Of a stretch of 64,000 nt of DNA, positions 9,663 through 20,007 are shown piece after piece. The stretch is from Stutzerimonas stutzeri (GTDB lineage: Bacteria > Pseudomonadota > Gammaproteobacteria > Pseudomonadales > Pseudomonadaceae), in assembly GCF_018138085.1 (NCBI RefSeq), contig NZ_CP073105.1, forward strand, positions 2,914,001 through 2,978,000. The letters are read 5' to 3'. Each line of letters starts with the position of its first letter. Position 1 is the first letter of the stretch. The position numbers and the translations under genes are program-made. The notes under the pieces are model-generated. The model worked only from the letters and a program-made list of their open reading frames with translations. It was not told the origin of the DNA and made no database searches.

Positions 9663-10250
9663 ATGTCATTCGCCGAGCAACTCGCCCGCCTGCAAGTGTT
9701 TCTGGATGCAGATGATCTGCACGAAGAGGCGCTCGATTACATCGCCGCGCACGGCTACCTCACCGCACTGTGCATCTGTTCGGAGCCGGTCCCCGAGCGT
9801 GAGTGGATCGACGCGCTGTTCGCCGAACCGCCGAAATACGCAGACGACACCGAGCGCGAAGCCATCGAAGCGACGCTGGTCCAGCTCAAGGCGCATATCG
9901 CCCGACAGTTGGCCAGCGATGAAGACATGGAACTGCCATGCGAGCTGGAAATGGGCGACGAGCCCGACGAATCCGACCTGCGTGGCTGGTGCATCGGCTT
10001 CATGGAAGGCGTGTTCATGCGCGAGGAGGTCTGGTTCGAAGATTCGGAAGAAGAAGTAAGCGAGCTGCTGCTTCCGATCATGGTCGGCTCGGGGCTGTTC
10101 GACGAGCAACCGGAATTCAGCGACATCGCCGCGGACCGGGATCTGGTCGAGGAAATGGTCGCGCAGATCCCCGAGATACTCACCGCGCTGTACCTGATCT
10201 GCCATGCTCCCGAAGAGAAGCCGGCACTTCTCAAGCCGCGCAAGCACTGA
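9663..10250 (+). CDS. YecA/YgfB-family (UPF0149) protein
   Basis: This acidic 195-residue protein is rich in Glu and Asp. It has the pattern of the UPF0149 (YgfB/YecA) family: an N-terminal helical half with LDYIAAHGYLTALCICSEPVPEREWI, then RGWCIGFMEGVFMRE, the family's WCxGFxxG motif. No C-terminal SEC-C zinc motif is present, so it is a short member. The function is not established for this branch. A start at 9663 follows an AAGGTAG site. It is divergent from recQ and 15 bases upstream of the DUF454 gene, probably cotranscribed with it. Confidence 0.8.
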   Translation: MSFAEQLARLQVFLDADDLHEEALDYIAAHGYLTALCICSEPVPEREWIDALFAEPPKYADDTEREAIEATLVQLKAHIARQLASDEDMELPCELEMGDEPDESDLRGWCIGFMEGVFMREEVWFEDSEEEVSELLLPIMVGSGLFDEQPEFSDIAADRDLVEEMVAQIPEILTALYLICHAPEEKPALLKPRKH

Positions 10251-10265
10251 CCCCGGACTACCGCC

Positions 10266-10667
10266 GTGGCCCACCGCGATATTCCGATGTATCGCAACCC
10301 GGTGGTACGTTACCTGCTGCTGGGGACGGGCTGGTTAAGCGTTGCGCTCGGGGTGGTCGGCATCTTCCTGCCGGTCCTGCCCACCACTCCCTTCCTGCTG
10401 CTTGCCGCCGCGTGCTTTGTCCGTAGTTCACGGCGCTTCTATGACTGGCTGGTTATGCACCCCAGGCTCGGCCCCTGGTTCCGGGACTATCTGGAAGGCA
10501 ACGGAGTGCCGCTGAAAGGAAAGGTCTACTCGATCATAGCCATGTGGCTGAGCATCGCGCTGTCCTGCTGGCTGGTACCCATGCCTTGGGCGCGGGCCGG
10601 CATGCTCACCAGCGCTACGCTGGTGACGATCTATATCCTCCGGCTGAAAACGCTTCCACCGCGTTAG
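10266..10667 (+). CDS. DUF454 (YbaN-like) inner-membrane protein
   Basis: This 133-residue protein matches the DUF454/YbaN family. The signature GWLSVALGVVGIFLPVLPTTPF is followed by LLAAACFVRSSRRFYDWLVMHPRLGPWFRDY and two further hydrophobic helices (IIAMWLSIALSCWLV; AGMLTSATLVTIYIL). It is predicted to be an inner-membrane protein of unknown role. The start shown is GTG; an ATG 21 bases downstream (10287) is an alternative, and neither has a convincing ribosome site. It follows the YecA-like gene by 15 bases. Confidence 0.8.
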   Translation: MAHRDIPMYRNPVVRYLLLGTGWLSVALGVVGIFLPVLPTTPFLLLAAACFVRSSRRFYDWLVMHPRLGPWFRDYLEGNGVPLKGKVYSIIAMWLSIALSCWLVPMPWARAGMLTSATLVTIYILRLKTLPPR

Positions 10668-10681
10668 GCGACTCCCAGCCG

Positions 10682-11272
10682 TCATCTCGTACCAGCGTGA
10701 TTACGCTGGAACACTTCAGCCCCCATCGCGGCAATCTGCGCCTCGATCATCGCGTCGAAAGGTTTCAACAACGCATCGAAACGATGGTCGCCCTCAAGCA
10801 GGTTCAACGCCGTCACTATCGCTTCGAGTGTGGACAAAGCACCAGGCATCGGCACCTTGCGCAGCCGATAGCGCGACACCAGCCCTTCCGGCAAGGTCGC
10901 ACGCGGCAGGCTGGCCAGGCCCGGATTGAGATGCAGCAATTTGCGAGCCTTGCGCCAGGTGCCATCCGGAACGATCAATCGCAACGGCCCTGACGCCTGC
11001 GCCAGATCACAGACGCCTATGGCCCGCTCCCCCGGAAATAGCAGATAGTTCTCGACACCATCATCGGCCGGCAGGTCTTCGAACCGCTCTCCGATGCGCA
11101 GTTCGGCATTGGTCAGGCCGAGCGCGGCCAGACGCGCCGTGTTCAACGCATGCCCGGATTCGCTCGGATGCTGAAGGATCAACACGGCGGTGTCGTTGGT
11201 GATGGACGGAATCAAAGCGCACAAGCAATGACTCGACGGCCGCTGACAACGGGGACATTGCGAGCGCGACAT
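10682..11272 (-). CDS. DTW-domain tRNA-uridine aminocarboxypropyltransferase
   Basis: This 196-residue protein has an N-terminal zinc-knuckle (CPRC...SHCLC) and the core LILQHPSESGHALNTARLAALGL. It then has the DTW-type motif PDGTWRKARKLL, followed by SRYRLRKVP. This is the DTW family (TapT/YfiP and relatives), which transfers the 3-amino-3-carboxypropyl group from S-adenosylmethionine to tRNA uridine to make acp3U. The start at 11272 gives MSRSQCPRC directly; the longer reading upstream is low-complexity and rejected. The gene is convergent with the DUF454 gene, with 14 bases between stops. The exact tRNA position modified cannot be read from sequence. Confidence 0.85.
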   Translation of the reverse strand: MSRSQCPRCQRPSSHCLCALIPSITNDTAVLILQHPSESGHALNTARLAALGLTNAELRIGERFEDLPADDGVENYLLFPGERAIGVCDLAQASGPLRLIVPDGTWRKARKLLHLNPGLASLPRATLPEGLVSRYRLRKVPMPGALSTLEAIVTALNLLEGDHRFDALLKPFDAMIEAQIAAMGAEVFQRNHAGTR

Positions 11273-11369
11273 GGATACTCCCGGACAAGAACGGCAAGTC
11301 TGCCACATCCGGCGCAAACGTAACGGTGAGCTAAGCTGATCGCGACGCTCACAACGAGAGGCTGCAACG

Positions 11370-12041
11370 ATGCTCACCCTGCACCATCTGGACCATTCCC
11401 GCTCGCAGCGCGTGCTCTGGCTACTGGAGGAGCTTGACCTGCCATATGAAATCAAGCTCTACACCCGAGATCGGCAAACCATGCTGGGCCCGGCTGAACT
11501 CAAGAAGGTACACCCGCTCGGCAAGTCCCCCGTGATCACCGATGGTGAGCTGACGCTGGCGGAGTCGGCGGCGATTCTCGAGTACCTGCTCGACCGCTAC
11601 GGTAGCGGCCGACTGGCCCCGCCTGCGGGATCGTCTGAATATCTTCGCTTTCGCTATTGGATGCATTACGCCGAAGGCTCGGCGATGCCCCCGTTGTTGC
11701 TCAAGCTGGTTTTCGACCGCGTCGCCAACGGGCCGATGCCGTTCTTTGTACGGCCGGTCGCCAGGGCGATTGCCAACGGCGCCAACAAAGCGTTCATAGG
11801 CCCTCAGCTGAAGCTCCATCTGGACTATATGGAGAGCGAACTGGGGAAATCGCTCTGGTTCGCCGGAGACGAATTCAGCGCCGCCGACATCCAGATGAGT
11901 TTTCCGCTGGAAGCCGCCCAATCACGCGCGGGACTGGACGCCAGCCGGCCGCGTCTGAGCGCGTTCCTCCAACGGATACGAGAGCGCCACGCCTATCAGC
12001 AGGCCATAGCGCGTGGCGGCCCGGTGATGCCTGGGCGATGA
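11370..12041 (+). CDS. Glutathione S-transferase family protein
   Basis: This 223-residue protein has a thioredoxin-fold N-terminal domain. HHLDHSRSQRVLWLLEEL carries the likely glutathione-activating serine region, and the cis-proline loop is LGKSPVITDGELTLAESAAILEYLLD, the glutathione-binding TESxAI-type motif. A helical C-terminal domain follows with the N-capping motif FSAADIQMSFPLEAA. This is a general cytosolic GST; the substrate is unknown. The start at 11370 follows GAGAGG. It is divergent from the DTW gene. Confidence 0.88.
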   Translation: MLTLHHLDHSRSQRVLWLLEELDLPYEIKLYTRDRQTMLGPAELKKVHPLGKSPVITDGELTLAESAAILEYLLDRYGSGRLAPPAGSSEYLRFRYWMHYAEGSAMPPLLLKLVFDRVANGPMPFFVRPVARAIANGANKAFIGPQLKLHLDYMESELGKSLWFAGDEFSAADIQMSFPLEAAQSRAGLDASRPRLSAFLQRIRERHAYQQAIARGGPVMPGR

Positions 12042-12061
12042 ATGTCGCCCGTGATAGCCGA

Positions 12062-12187
12062 TCAGCGTCTCCGAGATGCTGAATCGTCTCGCTCGGCGCG
12101 GACCCGGATCGGCTGCAACCGAGGCGATTCGATGAAGCCAAGCGCCACTGCCAGCTGCCAGCACACATTACTGAGCCATGCTTTCAT
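12062..12187 (-). CDS. 41-residue small protein with strong ribosome site
   Basis: A 41-residue frame begins MKAWLSNVCWQLAVALGFIE and ends in an arginine-rich basic tail (ERDDSASRRR). The ATG at 12187 is preceded by AGGAGGG at an ideal distance, among the strongest Shine-Dalgarno sites in the window. The N-terminal half is an amphipathic to hydrophobic helix with two tryptophans, suggesting membrane association, and the tail is basic. It is convergent with the GST gene (20 bases) and lies downstream of aceK. I do not recognise the family with certainty. Confidence 0.6.
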   Translation of the reverse strand: MKAWLSNVCWQLAVALGFIESPRLQPIRVRAERDDSASRRR

Positions 12188-12327
12188 GATGAACCCTCCT
12201 GCTTGATTACGGGTCGGTGGAGCCATGGGCTTCGCGCTCAGCATAACCCAAGAAATGCCGCCTCGCCTGCGCCAGATGTTGCAGATTATTCGGCCCCGTG
12301 CGCGTCATTCGGCTCTATAAAATGCGA

Positions 12328-12359
12328 CCCGGACAATGTACAAGCGTTCATCGTCCGGG
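12328..12359 (-). terminator. Hairpin at the aceK stop codon
   Basis: CCCGGAC pairs with GTCCGGG across an 18-base loop, straddling the aceK stop at 12348. Read on the minus strand, the stem is followed by TCGCATTTTA, a weak U-tract. It is a possible terminator of aceK or a barrier between aceK and the small gene. Confidence 0.35.
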
Positions 12360-14072
12360 CTCTGGCTTGCGCCGGTAGGGGAAAACGTCGATCACCTTAC
12401 CGTCGCCTATCGCTTGCTGCAGGCCCTTCCAGTAGTTGGCGTCATAGAGTTCGCCGTGCAGCTTGGCGAACAGCCGTCGCTGCTGCAGATCTGCGAACAG
12501 GAAACGCGGAAATTCTTCAGGGAACACGTCGTTCGGGCCGACCGAATACCACGGCTCGGACGCCATTTCGTCTTCGGGATAACGCGCCTCTGGGATATAC
12601 CGGAAGTTCACTTCGGTTAGGAAGCAAATCTCGTCATAGTCATAGAACACTACTCGGCCATGACGTGTCACACCGAAATTCTTCAGCAGCATATCGCCGG
12701 GAAAAATATTGGCCGCCGCGAGTTGCTTGATCGCCAGGCCATAATCCTCCAGCGCATCCTTGACCTGCTGCTCGCTGGCATTTTCCACATAGATGTTCAA
12801 CGGCGTCATCCGGCGTTCGGTCCAGCAGTGACGAACCAGCACCGTATCGCCCTGCACCTCGACCGTCGACGGAGCAACCTCCAGCAGCTCTGCAAGGCAC
12901 TCGGGTTCAAACTTGGCCTTGGGGAAGCGGAAATCGGCGAATTCCTGGGTGTCGGCCATTCGCCCTACCCGATCGACACTCTTGACCAACCGGTACTTCT
13001 CGATGACCGTCGCACGGCTGACATTCTTGGCGTGGGAGAAGCGATCCTTGATGATCTTGAATACGGTGTTGAACCCAGGCAGCGTGAAGACACTCATCAC
13101 CATGCCGCGCACACCCGGCGCCATGACGAAGCGGTCATCAGTGGTGGCCAGATGGTTGATCAGCGCGCGGTAGAACTCCGATTTGCCATGCTTGTAAAAG
13201 CCGATCGAGGTGTAGAGTTCGGCAATGTGCTTACCCGGCATGATGCGCTTGAGGAAGCTGATGAAATCCGCAGGAATCGGCACCTCGACCATGAAGTACG
13301 AGCGCGTGAACGAGAAAATGATCGAGACTTCCGCCTCGTCAGTGATCAGTGCATCGGCGACGATGCCTTTACCCTCCTGGTGCAACAGCGGTACCACCAG
13401 CGGCCATTGCTCGTCGCGAGTGAAGATCCTGCCGACCAGATAGGCACCTTTGTTGCGGTAGAGCACGGAGCAGAACAGCTCCACCGTCAACTCTGGGTCC
13501 TTGCACACCCAATCGGGCAAAGCCATTTGCAGCTGAGTCTCGAGCCGCCGCAGGTCGCCGCTGCGGTCCGCATAAGGCACAGCGAAGGCGAAGTCGGTGA
13601 GGATCTGCGCAAGCATGCCGTGCAGATCGCCGCCGGGCCGGTAGCGGCGAATCTGGGCCATCCGCTCGTGAGCACGATTCGACGGACGGGTCGTGTGGAT
13701 GAACATGGTACCGTCGCTGATACAGTCGTGGCTGAACAGCGTGCAAAAGATGGAGTTGTACCAGGTCTCGGATAGCTCATCATCGAAGCGTGGGTTGATC
13801 TGTTCGATGTACGCCTTTTTCACAAGCGGCCAGCGATCCACGTCGAGCAGGACGTCGGCTTCGAATATCGAACGCAGGTTGGCCGCCGTTTCCGCGACCT
13901 TCTGCTCGTACAGGTTGATCCGGGCCGCCGAGGCTCGTTGCGCGTCCTGCCACTGCGCCTGCTCGAAGCGAGCCCGTGCGCCTTCGGTGATCAATCGGAA
14001 CTGCTCTCGATAGTCATCGAAGCCCAGCAGAATCTGTCGGGCGATCTCGGCGTCAGGTGATACACGGCCCAT
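12348..14072 (-). CDS. aceK: Isocitrate dehydrogenase kinase/phosphatase AceK
   Basis: This 574-residue bifunctional enzyme phosphorylates and dephosphorylates isocitrate dehydrogenase, setting the split between the TCA cycle and the glyoxylate bypass. The N-terminal regulatory half begins [33 protein letters not shown]. The kinase half has the ATP-loop region [28 protein letters not shown] and the catalytic-loop/metal segment [11 protein letters not shown]. Length matches E. coli and Pseudomonas AceK (about 575-578). The frame extends far upstream, but the ATG at 14072 gives the family N-terminus; its ribosome site is weak. It stands alone rather than in an aceBAK operon, as is usual in pseudomonads. 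Confidence 0.96.
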   Translation of the reverse strand: MGRVSPDAEIARQILLGFDDYREQFRLITEGARARFEQAQWQDAQRASAARINLYEQKVAETAANLRSIFEADVLLDVDRWPLVKKAYIEQINPRFDDELSETWYNSIFCTLFSHDCISDGTMFIHTTRPSNRAHERMAQIRRYRPGGDLHGMLAQILTDFAFAVPYADRSGDLRRLETQLQMALPDWVCKDPELTVELFCSVLYRNKGAYLVGRIFTRDEQWPLVVPLLHQEGKGIVADALITDEAEVSIIFSFTRSYFMVEVPIPADFISFLKRIMPGKHIAELYTSIGFYKHGKSEFYRALINHLATTDDRFVMAPGVRGMVMSVFTLPGFNTVFKIIKDRFSHAKNVSRATVIEKYRLVKSVDRVGRMADTQEFADFRFPKAKFEPECLAELLEVAPSTVEVQGDTVLVRHCWTERRMTPLNIYVENASEQQVKDALEDYGLAIKQLAAANIFPGDMLLKNFGVTRHGRVVFYDYDEICFLTEVNFRYIPEARYPEDEMASEPWYSVGPNDVFPEEFPRFLFADLQQRRLFAKLHGELYDANYWKGLQQAIGDGKVIDVFPYRRKPEPGR

Positions 14073-14229
14073 TGAATTGGTCTCGGCAACGGCGGAAGTC
14101 TCGAGCTTAGCCAGAGGCGGAACCCAAGGAAAGCATCCCGACGGCATGAGACCCGGTTTGAAAGCGTGAATCGGCTTGCCAGGCGACTGGCGCTCGCCAA
14201 CACTCCTTCGTCTATCACTGGAGCCTCCC

Positions 14230-15213
14230 ATGCGCCCTCTCGATCTCGTTCGTCTGCTTGGTCTCGCCGCCATCTGGGGCGCCAGTTTTCTATTCATGCG
14301 AATCATCGCGCCGGAGCTGGGAACCTTCCCGACCGCGTTCTTACGGGTGTCGTTCGCGTGTGTCGGCCTGTTGGCCATCCTGGCGGCGATGCGGATCCGC
14401 TGGGACTTCCGCGGGAAACTGAAGTTGTGCCTGATTCTGGGCATGATCAATTCGGGCATTCCGTTCGCACTCTACGCGCTGGCGGCCCAGTACCTGCCGA
14501 CCGGCTACTCCGCCATTTTCAACGCGACCACGCCCATGATGGGGGTCATCATCGGAGCGTTGTTCTTTGCCGAAACACTTACAGCGGCGAAGCTGACCGG
14601 GGTGCTGTTTGGCCTGAGCGGCGTGGCCCTGCTGACCCGCACCGGCCCCGTCGCCTTCGACGCTCATCTGTTGATAGGCGCCCTCGCCTGCCTGGGCGCA
14701 ACCGCATGCTACGGATTCGGCGGCTTCCTGACCCGCCGCTGGATCAATCAACACGGCGGGCTCAGCAGCGAGCTGGTCGCATTCGGCAGCCAGGCGGGCG
14801 CCGTCCTGTGCCTGTTGCCCCTGTTCGCCTTTTCCGTGCTGACCGCGCCGCCCGCCTCCTGGGGTGCCGGTTCCGTCTGGCTCAGCCTTGCCGGGCTCGG
14901 CATCGTTTGCACGGCCTTCGCCTACATTCTGTATTTTCGCCTGCTGGCGGACATCGGCCCGGTCCGAACCCTCACGGTGACCTTTATCATTCCGCCATTC
15001 GGTGTGCTGTGGGGGGTTATGTTTCTCGGCGAGCGACTGGACTGGGCCTACGCTTACGGCGGCGCATTGATTGCCGTAGCGCTCTGGCTCGTGTTGAAGC
15101 AGACGCCAGCCACAGTGGCGGCGCCTGCTGCCGAAGCGGCTAGTAACGCTCCGGTACCGGCCGGAACACCAGCACGAGCCCCATCACAATCAGCGCCATG
15201 CCAACCAGACTAA
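14230..15213 (+). CDS. EamA/DMT-superfamily transporter
   Basis: This 327-residue inner-membrane protein has ten predicted helices in two EamA repeats. The first begins [22 protein letters not shown] with [15 protein letters not shown]. The second begins [22 protein letters not shown] and ends near [25 protein letters not shown], the family's conserved P-x-x-x-x-L-W-G and GE motif. Such proteins export metabolites or amino acids. The start at 14230 has GGAG at good spacing. The 3' end overlaps the 3' end of the convergent EamA gene by 74 bases. The alanine- and proline-rich C-terminal tail is unusual and lies wholly in that overlap. Substrate is unknown. Confidence 0.85.
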   Translation: MRPLDLVRLLGLAAIWGASFLFMRIIAPELGTFPTAFLRVSFACVGLLAILAAMRIRWDFRGKLKLCLILGMINSGIPFALYALAAQYLPTGYSAIFNATTPMMGVIIGALFFAETLTAAKLTGVLFGLSGVALLTRTGPVAFDAHLLIGALACLGATACYGFGGFLTRRWINQHGGLSSELVAFGSQAGAVLCLLPLFAFSVLTAPPASWGAGSVWLSLAGLGIVCTAFAYILYFRLLADIGPVRTLTVTFIIPPFGVLWGVMFLGERLDWAYAYGGALIAVALWLVLKQTPATVAAPAAEAASNAPVPAGTPARAPSQSAPCQPD

Positions 15214-16015
15214 GCGCTGCCAGGCGATTGCCGAATACTAGATAATCCATCACGGCGGTTACCGCAGGCACCAGATAGAACAGGCTGGTCACGTTGACCA
15301 GATTGCCATTGGCGATCAGCCGGTACAGCAGCAGCGTGGCTGCAACCGAGATCACTAACCCCATCCAGAGCACCGACAGCCAGAAGCCCGGCTCAAGCGT
15401 CAGGTCCAACGGCTGCGTTGTCGCGACGAACGAACAAAGCGCCAGGCCGGCAAGGTACTGCAGAGGCATGGCGCGCAGTGGATCGCCCTGAACATGTTTT
15501 TGCAGCATGGAGCCAAGGGTGATACTCGACAGCGCCAGCAAGGCGCAGCCCACACCCGCCCCGGATAACCCACCCACACCTATGCTCTGGTAGACCACCA
15601 GCACTAGCCCGGCCAGACCGAGCAACAGACCGAACAGCCGCAGTGGACGCAAGGCCTTCCGTTCCAGCAACACCGCCGTGAGGATCGGCTGGACACCGAG
15701 CACGGTTGCCATGACCCCCGGCGTCACCTGTAGATCCAGGGCCAGCAGATAAAATATCTGATAGCTACCCAGCAACACCAAGCCGGTTACTACCGCCAGC
15801 CAGCGCGCCGCCCACCTGTCGGGCGGCGACAACGCCGCCCACTTCGTCACGGCCAGCACCGCCAGCAATGCGATTAGGAAGCGCACCAAGAGAAAGGCAA
15901 ACGGCGATGCATATGCCAGGCCCAACTTGGATACGATTGCGCCGCTGCTCCACAGCAACACGAACAGAGCAGTGGTCGCGTGCGCGACCGCTGCGGTACG
16001 AGAAAAGAACATCAT
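15140..16015 (-). CDS. EamA/DMT-superfamily transporter
   Basis: This 291-residue protein has about ten transmembrane helices and two EamA repeats: TTALFVLLWSSGAIVSKLGL with FLLVRFLIALLAVLAV, then GAGVGCALLALSSITLGSMLQKH and VTSLFYLVPAVTAVMDYLVFGNRL. It belongs to the drug/metabolite transporter superfamily; substrate is unknown. The start is taken at 16015 (ATGATG, second ATG at 16012 equally possible). It is only distantly alike to its convergent neighbour, so the pair is not a recent duplication. Confidence 0.83.
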   Translation of the reverse strand: MMFFSRTAAVAHATTALFVLLWSSGAIVSKLGLAYASPFAFLLVRFLIALLAVLAVTKWAALSPPDRWAARWLAVVTGLVLLGSYQIFYLLALDLQVTPGVMATVLGVQPILTAVLLERKALRPLRLFGLLLGLAGLVLVVYQSIGVGGLSGAGVGCALLALSSITLGSMLQKHVQGDPLRAMPLQYLAGLALCSFVATTQPLDLTLEPGFWLSVLWMGLVISVAATLLLYRLIANGNLVNVTSLFYLVPAVTAVMDYLVFGNRLAALSLVGMALIVMGLVLVFRPVPERY

Positions 16016-16335
16016 CCTGCCACCTTCGAATAGGGCATACGAAACTGCGCCAGCGAATGGCAGACGCAGTGACCGGGAGGCCGGCGAACCGGCGTGACTC
16101 AGGCCAGCGCGGGTGGCGGTGGCGGAGCCCGGAAAACGCCCGGTGGTGGGCTCGCAGGATGACAGAGCGGAGCATTCGGCATGAGCACAGGCAGGATGGA
16201 GCCGTCCGGAATTGGACAGGCCTGATCGATGGCGCTGCTGCAAGAGACGTGGCTCATACCGATCTCGAAGCGGTGGGAAGACTGACTATAGGTGTACCGC
16301 GCCGATTCGCCAAGGCAGCGTCGGCGCGGTGGGGA
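16016..16335. other. 320-base intergenic region between cysK and the EamA gene
   Basis: No convincing gene is seen here. It contains the hairpin at 16298-16328 just downstream of cysK (minus strand) and should hold the promoter of the EamA gene that starts at 16015. Confidence 0.6.
16298..16328 (-). terminator. Hairpin downstream of cysK
   Basis: CGCGCCGA pairs perfectly with TCGGCGCG across a 15-base loop, 7 bases beyond the cysK stop. There is no U-tract, so intrinsic termination is uncertain; an mRNA 3'-end stabilising role is equally possible. Confidence 0.4.
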
Positions 16336-17310
16336 TCACTGCTGCAATTCCTGCTCACCGAACAGGTCGGCAAACAACATGGTGGACAGATAGCGTTCAC
16401 CGGAGTCGGGCAGGATCACCACGATGTTCTTGCCCTGCATTTCGGGGCGCTCGGCCAAGCGCACGGCGGCCGCCATCGCGGCGCCGCAGGAGATGCCGCA
16501 AAGGATGCCTTCCTCTCGCATCAAGCGCAGCGCCATGGCTTTGGCCTCTTCATCGCTGACCTGCTCAACCTGGTCGACCATGGCGAGATCGAGATTCTTC
16601 GGCACGAACCCCGCCCCGATACCCTGGATCTTGTGCGGGCTGGGCTTGACCTCCTCACCGGCGAGGGTCTGGGTGATTACCGGTGAGCTGGTCGGTTCGA
16701 CCGCCACACTGAGGAGCTTCTTGCCCTTGGTGTTCTTGATATAACGCGACACACCGGTGATGGTCCCGCCCGTGCCGACGCCCGATACAAGCACATCGAT
16801 GTTGCCTTCGGTGTCGTTCCAGATTTCCGGGCCGGTAGTCTTCTCATGAATCGCCGGGTTTGACGGATTCTCGAACTGCTGTGGCAAATAGTATTGCTCG
16901 GGGTTCGACGCGGCGATTTCCGAGGCCTTCTCGATCGCGCCCTTCATGCCCTTGGCCGGCTCGGTGAGTACCAGCTCGGCCCCAAGCGCCTTGAGTACCT
17001 TGCGTCGCTCCAGACTCATCGAGGCAGGCATCGTCAGCATAAGTTTGTAGCCACGCGCCGCCGCGACGAAAGCCAGGCCGATGCCGGTATTCCCAGACGT
17101 CGGCTCGACGATGGTCATGCCAGGCTTGAGACGGCCGCTTTCTTCCGCGTCCCAGATCATCGCGGCCCCGATCCGGCATTTGACCGAGTGAGCCGGGTTA
17201 CGGCCCTCGATCTTGGCCATGATGCTGACGCCCTTGGGCCCCAGCCGATTGATCATCACCAACGGAGTGTTCCCGATGGCCTGCGCATTGTCAGCAAAGA
17301 TGCGGCTCAT
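16336..17310 (-). CDS. cysK: Cysteine synthase A (O-acetylserine sulfhydrylase)
   Basis: This 324-residue PLP enzyme makes L-cysteine from O-acetylserine and sulfide. The PLP lysine is Lys44 in HSVKCRIG. The asparagine loop is [13 protein letters not shown], and the phosphate-binding glycine loop is [12 protein letters not shown]. Further conserved parts are [21 protein letters not shown] and the C-terminal [10 protein letters not shown]. Length and motifs fit CysK rather than CysM, which is shorter and lacks part of the C-terminal region. A DUF748 gene is divergent, the same arrangement known next to cysK in P. aeruginosa. Confidence 0.94.
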   Translation of the reverse strand: MSRIFADNAQAIGNTPLVMINRLGPKGVSIMAKIEGRNPAHSVKCRIGAAMIWDAEESGRLKPGMTIVEPTSGNTGIGLAFVAAARGYKLMLTMPASMSLERRKVLKALGAELVLTEPAKGMKGAIEKASEIAASNPEQYYLPQQFENPSNPAIHEKTTGPEIWNDTEGNIDVLVSGVGTGGTITGVSRYIKNTKGKKLLSVAVEPTSSPVITQTLAGEEVKPSPHKIQGIGAGFVPKNLDLAMVDQVEQVSDEEAKAMALRLMREEGILCGISCGAAMAAAVRLAERPEMQGKNIVVILPDSGERYLSTMLFADLFGEQELQQ

Positions 17311-17450
17311 GACAGTGTCCCTGCAAATGAAAATCTGGACTGATCAGCCTATGCGCTGTCTCCTGGCTCGTCCAGCCGAACTCACCGACGCATGCCAGGG
17401 TCCACCCACAGGTAAGCCCTTCAGATACTCCAGACCAGACCGGGCACATC

Positions 17451-18524
17451 ATGAAAAAACGCTACCAACTGCCGTTGTGGATACTGCTGTCGATCGCCCT
17501 GCTCCTGCTGATCGCTCACCTGGCTTTGCCGTACTTGGTACTTAACTACCTGAACGACAAGATGGCGGACATGGGCGAGTATCGCGGCCATGTCGACGAC
17601 GTGGACCTGGCGTGGTGGCGAGGAGCCTATCGGGCAGATGGCGTCCTCATCGAGAAGAAGAACGAGCGGGTTCAGGCACCACTTTTCACCGCACCGACGA
17701 TCGACATCGGCGTGAGCTGGCGGGCGCTGTGGGAGGATCACGCGCTGGTCGGAGAGGTGCAGCTGGAGCACCCGCAACTGAATTTCGTCGATGGCCAAGG
17801 GGCCGACGACTCGCAGACCGGCGAAGGCGTCGACTGGCGCGAGCGGCTGGAAGACCTGGTGCCGTTCACCCTTAACGAATTGCGCGTAACCGATGGCCAG
17901 CTGTCATTTCGTAACTTCGAAGCCGACCCACAGGTGCACATCTACGCCAATGCGATCAATGCAAGCCTCTACAACCTGACCAATACCGCCGGTGGGCAGG
18001 GTCGCGTCGCGACGTTCGAAGGCACGGCCAAATTCCTCAATCACGCGCCGATGGAAGCCACCGCCCGCTTCGACCCGTACACCGATTGGGAGGACTTCAA
18101 GGTGAACCTGCGCGTGACCGACGTGGACCTGACCAAGCTGAACGATTTCAGCAATGCCTACGGAAACTTCGATTTTGCCGGAGGTACCGGCGACCTGGTT
18201 ATGGAGGTCGAAGCCAACGACAGCCAACTGTCCGGCTATATCAAACCCTTGCTTCACAACGTCGACGTGTTCAATTTCGAGCAGGATGTCGAAAACGAGG
18301 ACAAAGGCTTCTTTCGCGGCATCTGGGAAGCGGTGGTCGGCGGCAGCGAAGAAGTCTTGCAGAACCAGAGCAAGGACCAGTTCGCGACGCGGGTCGAGCT
18401 CTCTGGAAGCACCAAGAATACCGAGGTCAGCCCGTTCCAGGCCTTTATCGCGATCCTGCGCAACGCCTTCGTGGAGGCATTCTCCACCCGTTTCGAACGG
18501 TCGTTGGGAGAGGAAGATGAGTAA
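17451..18524 (+). CDS. DUF748-domain (AsmA-like) envelope protein
   Basis: This 357-residue protein has one N-terminal membrane anchor (residues 7-32, LPLWILLSIALLLLIAHLAL) and a large periplasmic beta-rich region. It matches the DUF748 pattern: VDDVDLAWWRGAYRADGVLIEKK, ITVDG-type beta strands such as NELRVTDGQLSFRNFEADPQV, and FEGTAKFLNHAPMEATARFDPY. DUF748 proteins resemble AsmA/TamB and are thought to act in envelope lipid or outer-membrane homeostasis. The C-terminal region has an amphipathic helix (FFRGIWEAVVGGSEEVLQNQ). The role is inferred from family only. It is followed after 137 bases by the MoxR gene. Confidence 0.78.
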   Translation: MKKRYQLPLWILLSIALLLLIAHLALPYLVLNYLNDKMADMGEYRGHVDDVDLAWWRGAYRADGVLIEKKNERVQAPLFTAPTIDIGVSWRALWEDHALVGEVQLEHPQLNFVDGQGADDSQTGEGVDWRERLEDLVPFTLNELRVTDGQLSFRNFEADPQVHIYANAINASLYNLTNTAGGQGRVATFEGTAKFLNHAPMEATARFDPYTDWEDFKVNLRVTDVDLTKLNDFSNAYGNFDFAGGTGDLVMEVEANDSQLSGYIKPLLHNVDVFNFEQDVENEDKGFFRGIWEAVVGGSEEVLQNQSKDQFATRVELSGSTKNTEVSPFQAFIAILRNAFVEAFSTRFERSLGEEDE

Positions 18525-18661
18525 GACATGGGAGACAGCTCGCGCCCATTCAGTGACTGAATGATCCACTCGCGTTCACAGTCCATGTCCCATCCCTTAT
18601 AGTCATTTGCCTAACCAGACATGACGCGCCTGCGTGCCAGGCCCAATCCAAGGAAATCCCG

Positions 18662-19507
<846 letters not shown>

Positions 19508-19559
19508 CGTCGGCGGCTCCCCACGGGGCCGACCACCTCACATGACCTGGAGAAAAGCC

Positions 19560-19958
19560 ATGCAAACGCATACTGGTAGTTGCCTCTGTGGCGTCGTGCG
19601 CTATCGCATCGACGCACCGATCAACGAGCTGACCCATTGCCACTGCAAGATGTGTCGCAAGGCGCACGGCGCGGCGTTCGCCAGCTACGCGAGCGTCCCC
19701 CTGGAAGCCTTTCACTTTCTTTCGGGCAAGGACCAGCTTGGCGTCTTCCACTCCTCCGAGCATGTGACGCGCACGTTCTGCATTCGCTGCGGCGCAAACC
19801 TGCAATTCGTCGACAATCGCGAGCACGAGTTGGGCGTGGCTGCCGGCACGCTCGACTCGCCGCTGCCGGTCCCGCCACAGGAGCACATCTTCGTAGGCTC
19901 CAAAGCGGACTGGTACGAGATCCGCGACGGGCTTCCGACGCACGACGAAGATCGCTGA
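19560..19958 (+). CDS. GFA-family (CENP-V/GFA) zinc protein
   Basis: This 132-residue protein has the GFA zinc-fold cysteines: GSCLCGVVRY, then HCHCKMCRKAHGAAFASYA, and finally RTFCIRCGANL. The family is named for glutathione-dependent formaldehyde-activating enzyme, but most bacterial members have no proven function. The start at 19560 has a GGAG site; an in-frame ATG 18 bases upstream is less well placed. It lies between the MoxR ATPase and VWA genes, with gaps of 52 and 49 bases, suggesting cotranscription. Confidence 0.88.
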   Translation: MQTHTGSCLCGVVRYRIDAPINELTHCHCKMCRKAHGAAFASYASVPLEAFHFLSGKDQLGVFHSSEHVTRTFCIRCGANLQFVDNREHELGVAAGTLDSPLPVPPQEHIFVGSKADWYEIRDGLPTHDEDR

Positions 19959-20007
19959 CCATTCATATAAACAGGTGCCGCCACGACGGCACTACCGAGG
20001 TTCTGCC

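Noticed and set aside
12660..13775. A 371-residue plus-strand frame opposite aceK
   Set aside because: It is fully antisense to aceK and has no family resemblance.
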